Below, one piece after another: positions 60,796 through 64,000 of a DNA stretch of 64,000 bases. This DNA is from Candidatus Melainabacteria bacterium (GTDB lineage Bacteria; Cyanobacteriota; Vampirovibrionia; Obscuribacterales; Obscuribacteraceae): the NCBI GenBank assembly GCA_016212515.1, contig JACRFZ010000019.1:30764-94763 (forward strand). Reading direction: 5' to 3'. The position numbers were made by a program, and so were the translations under genes. Positions within the stretch are counted from its first letter, which is position 1, and each line of letters starts with the position of its first letter. The notes beneath the pieces were generated by a model. The model did not search any database and was not told the DNA's origin. It saw only the letters and a list, made by a program, of their open reading frames with translations.

Positions 60796-61853
60796 CCGAC
60801 GAGCCACTCAAACTGCTCATTTTAGGCGGCACCGTGTTTCTAGGCCGGCATCTGGTGGCTTCGGCATTGCAGGCCGGGCACCAGATCACCCTCTTCAACC
60901 GGGGCAAATCCAACCCGTCTGTATACGGCAACCGTTTGCCGTCCGCCGGCCACGCAGTGGAGCAAATTGTCGGTGATAGACAGGCAGATCTGGACCGGTT
61001 GAAGGGGCGGCATTTCGACGCCGTCATCGACACCTGCGGTTACAACCCGGCTGATGTGGAAAAGTCCTGCCTGGCCCTGGAAAACTCTGTGGAGAGATAT
61101 ATCTTCATCTCTTCCATTTCAGTTTATAGAACCCATGGTCTGCCCAGCGGGGCCAGCCTGAGCGAAGCATCACCGCTAGTGGCACAACCTGTGCCACCGG
61201 AAGAAGGCAACTATGCCACGGAGAAAGCCCTCTGCGAAACAGCCGTTTCTAAGATTTTTGCAGGGCGTGCTCTCATCCTCAGACCGGGTCTGATCGTCGG
61301 TCCCTACGACCCCACCGATAGATTTACTTATTGGATCAGAAGAATTCGCCGCGGTGGAAAGGTATTAGCCCCGGGTAGCCCGGCCAGACCGGTGCAGTTT
61401 ATCGACGCCCGTGACCTCTCCGACTTCATAATTACTCTCGCCCAGGCAGGCGAAAGCGGCATCTTCAACGGAGTGGGACCGGACAAGCCACTGACGATGC
61501 AGGAATTATTGCTCTCTATAAAAGACAGGCTGGCCAACACCAGTGAAAGTCTCAGCCATACGTCTGAATTTACCTGGATGACAGATCAAGCCTTGCTCCA
61601 AATGGATGTCGCTCCCTGGATGGAGATGCCGCTCTGGCTGCCGGAAGCAGATGAAACCGCCGCCATGCTTCGAGTCAGCACCGAAAAGTCTCTGGCCGCC
61701 GCACTCAAAATCCGCCCCCTCATTGATACCATAGACGATACCAATACCTTCGACCTCGGTCGCGGTTCGGGCTATGAAGCGAAAGCCGGTCTCAGCAGCG
61801 AAAAAGAGACGAACATCCTCTCCTCTTTTACTCCCGGGATACAAGCCAAATAG
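60792..61853 (+). CDS. NAD-dependent epimerase/dehydratase family protein
   Basis: A 353-aa extended SDR protein. The NAD-binding loop is LILGGTVFLGRHLV (about 8-21) and the catalytic pair YATEK (about 138-142). SSISVY precedes it. It resembles nucleotide-sugar or CSP41-like proteins, some of which bind RNA. The start is GTG, overlapping the previous stop. The substrate is unknown. Confidence 0.88.
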   Translation: MTDEPLKLLILGGTVFLGRHLVASALQAGHQITLFNRGKSNPSVYGNRLPSAGHAVEQIVGDRQADLDRLKGRHFDAVIDTCGYNPADVEKSCLALENSVERYIFISSISVYRTHGLPSGASLSEASPLVAQPVPPEEGNYATEKALCETAVSKIFAGRALILRPGLIVGPYDPTDRFTYWIRRIRRGGKVLAPGSPARPVQFIDARDLSDFIITLAQAGESGIFNGVGPDKPLTMQELLLSIKDRLANTSESLSHTSEFTWMTDQALLQMDVAPWMEMPLWLPEADETAAMLRVSTEKSLAAALKIRPLIDTIDDTNTFDLGRGSGYEAKAGLSSEKETNILSSFTPGIQAK

Positions 61854-61935
61854 TCCTGAAACGGTTAGGATGGACTTACAAAGGCGACTCAATACCACAA
61901 ACCTGCACTGGTTTCCCTCAGACGAGAAGATTGCC

Positions 61936-62133
61936 ATGACAAAATGCCAGAGTGGCGCAAAGGAACTTCAGTCGGACCGGAACATCTGCCCGGGTTGCGG
62001 CAAAGCGAATTTTGATCGAGAAGGAACTGCGCGGCAACTCCTGCGCGAGTCTATTAAAACTGGTTCTTCATCTGCTCCGGTGAAGGCGGTTGCCCTTTGT
62101 CGTAATAGTGAAAAATCATACGATCCAGCCTGA
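61936..62133 (+). CDS. Possible small zinc-knuckle ORF
   Basis: A 65-residue frame with NICPGCGKANF, a two-Cys knuckle. It ends inside the convergent DUF4239 gene. Only two Cys of a possible four are present, so it may be a fragment or not coding. No good ribosome binding site was seen. Confidence 0.2.
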   Translation: MTKCQSGAKELQSDRNICPGCGKANFDREGTARQLLRESIKTGSSSAPVKAVALCRNSEKSYDPA

Positions 62134-62860
62134 AAGAATCCGGCTTAACGGCGAAGTCGCCGCTGAAAGGCGAGCCGAAGACAAAGACCAGGAACATATT
62201 CAAGGCAAGCGTTAGAGAAACCAGAACGGTCATGAGCACCTGGGCTTGCAGATGCTGCACGGCAAAGAAATAAGTAAACACAACCGTCAGGCAGCCACCG
62301 ACAAGCAAAACCACCCAGAGCAGCGGTGCCACGCCGTGGGCAGCACTGGTAATACGGGTGCGCCGATTCTCGGTCATGCTGCATATCTCGCTGACTAACT
62401 GCTGATGAAGAGTCTTTTCCGATTCGGTCACCGGCTGAATGGTAGAAATTTCATGCCAGAGAGCCCAGACCGTAGAAAAGGCCTGCACGCTGTAGCCGCC
62501 GCTCTCCATCGCTTTCCATTCATCGCCCACTACCTCCTCGGCATACTGCCGGCACAAACTGCGCAGGCGGCTGCGCTTTGGTTCAGGTAAAGCGGACGAA
62601 CACAAATAAATATTGGCCAGTCCGCTGGCCTCCTTCTCCACAAGAACCCTCAAGTCCTGGGTGTGTTGCATGGTATCCACAACCACAAAGCCAAGCACCA
62701 CGGCATAGAGCGTACCAACCACGGAAAGCAAGTAGCCTGCCACTTCGTGATAAGAAACGAGGGAGTCGAAACTGACCCGCTTGCGCACCAGGAGCATACC
62801 GCCGACAGACAAGCTGATGGTAGCCAGAACGGCCAGAAATCCGATCAGATAGGTATTCAC
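62054..62860 (-). CDS. DUF4239-like membrane protein
   Basis: A 268-aa protein with two N-terminal helices (about 5-25 and 42-63), a soluble helical middle (about 75-170) and two C-terminal helices (about 185-205 and 210-232). The plan fits the bestrophin-like DUF4239 family: VGTLYAVVLGFVVVDTM, then EKEASGLANIY. The GTG start lies 4 bp after the thiDE stop, so the two genes are probably co-transcribed. The function is unknown. Confidence 0.82.
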   Translation of the reverse strand: MNTYLIGFLAVLATISLSVGGMLLVRKRVSFDSLVSYHEVAGYLLSVVGTLYAVVLGFVVVDTMQHTQDLRVLVEKEASGLANIYLCSSALPEPKRSRLRSLCRQYAEEVVGDEWKAMESGGYSVQAFSTVWALWHEISTIQPVTESEKTLHQQLVSEICSMTENRRTRITSAAHGVAPLLWVVLLVGGCLTVVFTYFFAVQHLQAQVLMTVLVSLTLALNMFLVFVFGSPFSGDFAVKPDSFRLDRMIFHYYDKGQPPSPEQMKNQF

Positions 62861-62864
62861 GACC

Positions 62865-64000
62865 CTAGATCTTCAAACCTGAGTCATGGGCGATGCGGGG
62901 CGGCTCGGACCCGGTGTCCTTAACGGATGCATCAAAGCTGCGATCTATGCCGGAGGGCATGCCCTTGCGCTCAAAAAGGCGCAACCATTTTTCCAGACGC
63001 AAGGTCAAGTCGGCCTGCCCGGAAAGATCACGGTAGACAGCGATGGAATCCACTCCGGTAGCCAACACACTTTGAGCGTTGGCAAGGACGATGCCGCCCG
63101 CCGCCACCAGCGGAAAATCCAGGACCTTGCGCCAGCGCAAGAGCGCAGAGAGTCCCTGATGGGCTTCCCGCTCCGGAGCATCGTCAAAGAAAATCGGTCC
63201 TACCGTAATGTAGGAAGGCTTAAGGGCTAGAGCGCGCGCCACCTCCCAGTAAGAGAGGGCAGTCACACCCAGCTTCAATCCGGCTTCCGCCACCCGACTC
63301 AAATCCTGCATGACCAGATCCGCTTGACCGAGATGAACGCCGTGCGCACCATGTTTGATGGCAAGGTCGGCATAATCGTTGACGAACAGCTCAGCCCCGG
63401 CCTGCCGACAGAGTCTGGCAGACTCACGGATTTCTTCACTGAGAGCCTCACCGCTCAGTTCTTTGATGCGCAGTTGAATATGTTTGACACCGGCATTTAC
63501 CATGGTCTCCACCATGGCGAAACTATCCACGATGGGATAGAAGCCCATATTGTTGGCCGGTCTGAAAGACAACCGGTGGCGTCCTTCCTCCCCGGAGAGA
63601 GTCAACCAGGGTAGGGTCGACTGATCGCAGGTCCAGTTACCATGCCCGGTCGGACCATTACCGCGACCGATATGGGGAGCCTGATCAAGGGTCTGATTTA
63701 AGTAAGACTTGGCGATGATCAAACCGTCGAGAATACCGTGACCGAGCGCTACACCGGCAGTAATGGCACTGGAAAGCGTATCGCCGGTACCGAGGGTACT
63801 CTGGCTGGTGCGTTTGAGACTGGTCAACCATAGTCCGGTCAGACCATTGGTAAAGTAATCCTGACTGAAGGAACCTTTGCGATCTCCGCCTTTCAACAAG
63901 ACCGACTTGGGACCGAGAGCCACCAACTTCAGACCCAAGTCCTCGATGAAGGCATCGAGCAAGCCGCGATCATCGCCGGCGGGACAAGCCTCGGCAGTGA
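62865..64000 (-). CDS. thiDE: ThiD-ThiE fusion (thiamine synthesis), partial at the 5' end
   Basis: The N-terminal part is the C-terminal half of HMP-phosphate kinase (ThiD), with SVLLKGGDRKG and GTGDTLSSAITAGVALG (the anion-hole motif). The C-terminal part (about 220 residues) is thiamine-phosphate synthase (ThiE), with HIQLRIKEL, FVNDYADLAIKHGAHGVHLGQ and VGPIFFD. Together they make and couple the pyrimidine to the thiazole of thiamine phosphate. The frame is open to the window edge, so the real start lies beyond 64000. An ATP/Mg site is expected in the missing part. Confidence 0.93.
   Translation of the reverse strand, partial: TAEACPAGDDRGLLDAFIEDLGLKLVALGPKSVLLKGGDRKGSFSQDYFTNGLTGLWLTSLKRTSQSTLGTGDTLSSAITAGVALGHGILDGLIIAKSYLNQTLDQAPHIGRGNGPTGHGNWTCDQSTLPWLTLSGEEGRHRLSFRPANNMGFYPIVDSFAMVETMVNAGVKHIQLRIKELSGEALSEEIRESARLCRQAGAELFVNDYADLAIKHGAHGVHLGQADLVMQDLSRVAEAGLKLGVTALSYWEVARALALKPSYITVGPIFFDDAPEREAHQGLSALLRWRKVLDFPLVAAGGIVLANAQSVLATGVDSIAVYRDLSGQADLTLRLEKWLRLFERKGMPSGIDRSFDASVKDTGSEPPRIAHDSGLKI

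Overview
The window (about 52-53% GC by eye) is chromosomal DNA from a Gram-negative-type bacterium with an outer-surface-rich lifestyle. The best guess, by inference only, is a non-photosynthetic relative of Cyanobacteria (Melainabacteria/Vampirovibrionia, Obscuribacterales-like). Reasons are the many secreted TPR proteins, Ser/Thr kinases carrying TPR or RDD/PH-like parts, a cyanobacterial-style RRM protein, cytochrome b with b6-type haem spacing, and no photosynthesis gene. No tRNA, rRNA, CRISPR array, insertion sequence or phage gene was seen. TTG and GTG starts are common.

Layout: 0-7 kb holds a secreted TPR protein and a minus-strand operon of an aminopropyltransferase fused to a membrane/Gly-rich protein, a FemAB-like transferase and a membrane protein. 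7-21 kb is rich in zinc proteases (M48, FtsH, a metzincin, HtpX) and also holds a TPR kinase, a trans-sulfuration enzyme, a first TadE/TadG-like locus with a von Willebrand A protein, and a Nudix hydrolase. 21-30 kb carries secreted TPR proteins, an exported glycogen-debranching-type enzyme, an L,D-transpeptidase, ArfB and a YbaK-type deacylase. 30-39 kb has small proteins (RRM, lipoprotein, collagen-like, DUF5670-type, DUF1269) and several unknown exported proteins including a leucine-rich-repeat protein.

39-42.5 kb is the most striking part. A tight plus-strand operon encodes an Lgt-like membrane enzyme, a radical SAM protein of the tetraether-synthase (Tes, COG1964) type and a small membrane protein, and faces a fatty-acid desaturase. 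This is a candidate pathway for unusual, possibly membrane-spanning, lipids. 42.6-46.7 kb has a ribbon-helix-helix regulator with a clear operator, a second TadE/TadE/TadG locus and a DUF2807-like protein. 46.8-54.4 kb holds a large thioredoxin-domain protein with a 12-bp tandem repeat and two tandem membrane kinases. 54.4-58.6 kb is a four-gene quinol-oxidising respiratory operon (CydA-like, Rieske, cytochrome b, CydA-like fused to cytochrome c). 59-64 kb has a Rieske oxygenase with an inverted-repeat operator, an exported Hsp20-like protein overlapping a nucleotide-sugar-type dehydratase, a DUF4239 protein and the end of a ThiD-ThiE fusion that runs off the window.

Taken together the genes describe envelope maintenance (proteases, peptidoglycan and lipid enzymes, exported scaffolds), signalling through Hanks-type kinases, and aerobic-type electron transfer. 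Family names come from motif recognition only; no database search was run.
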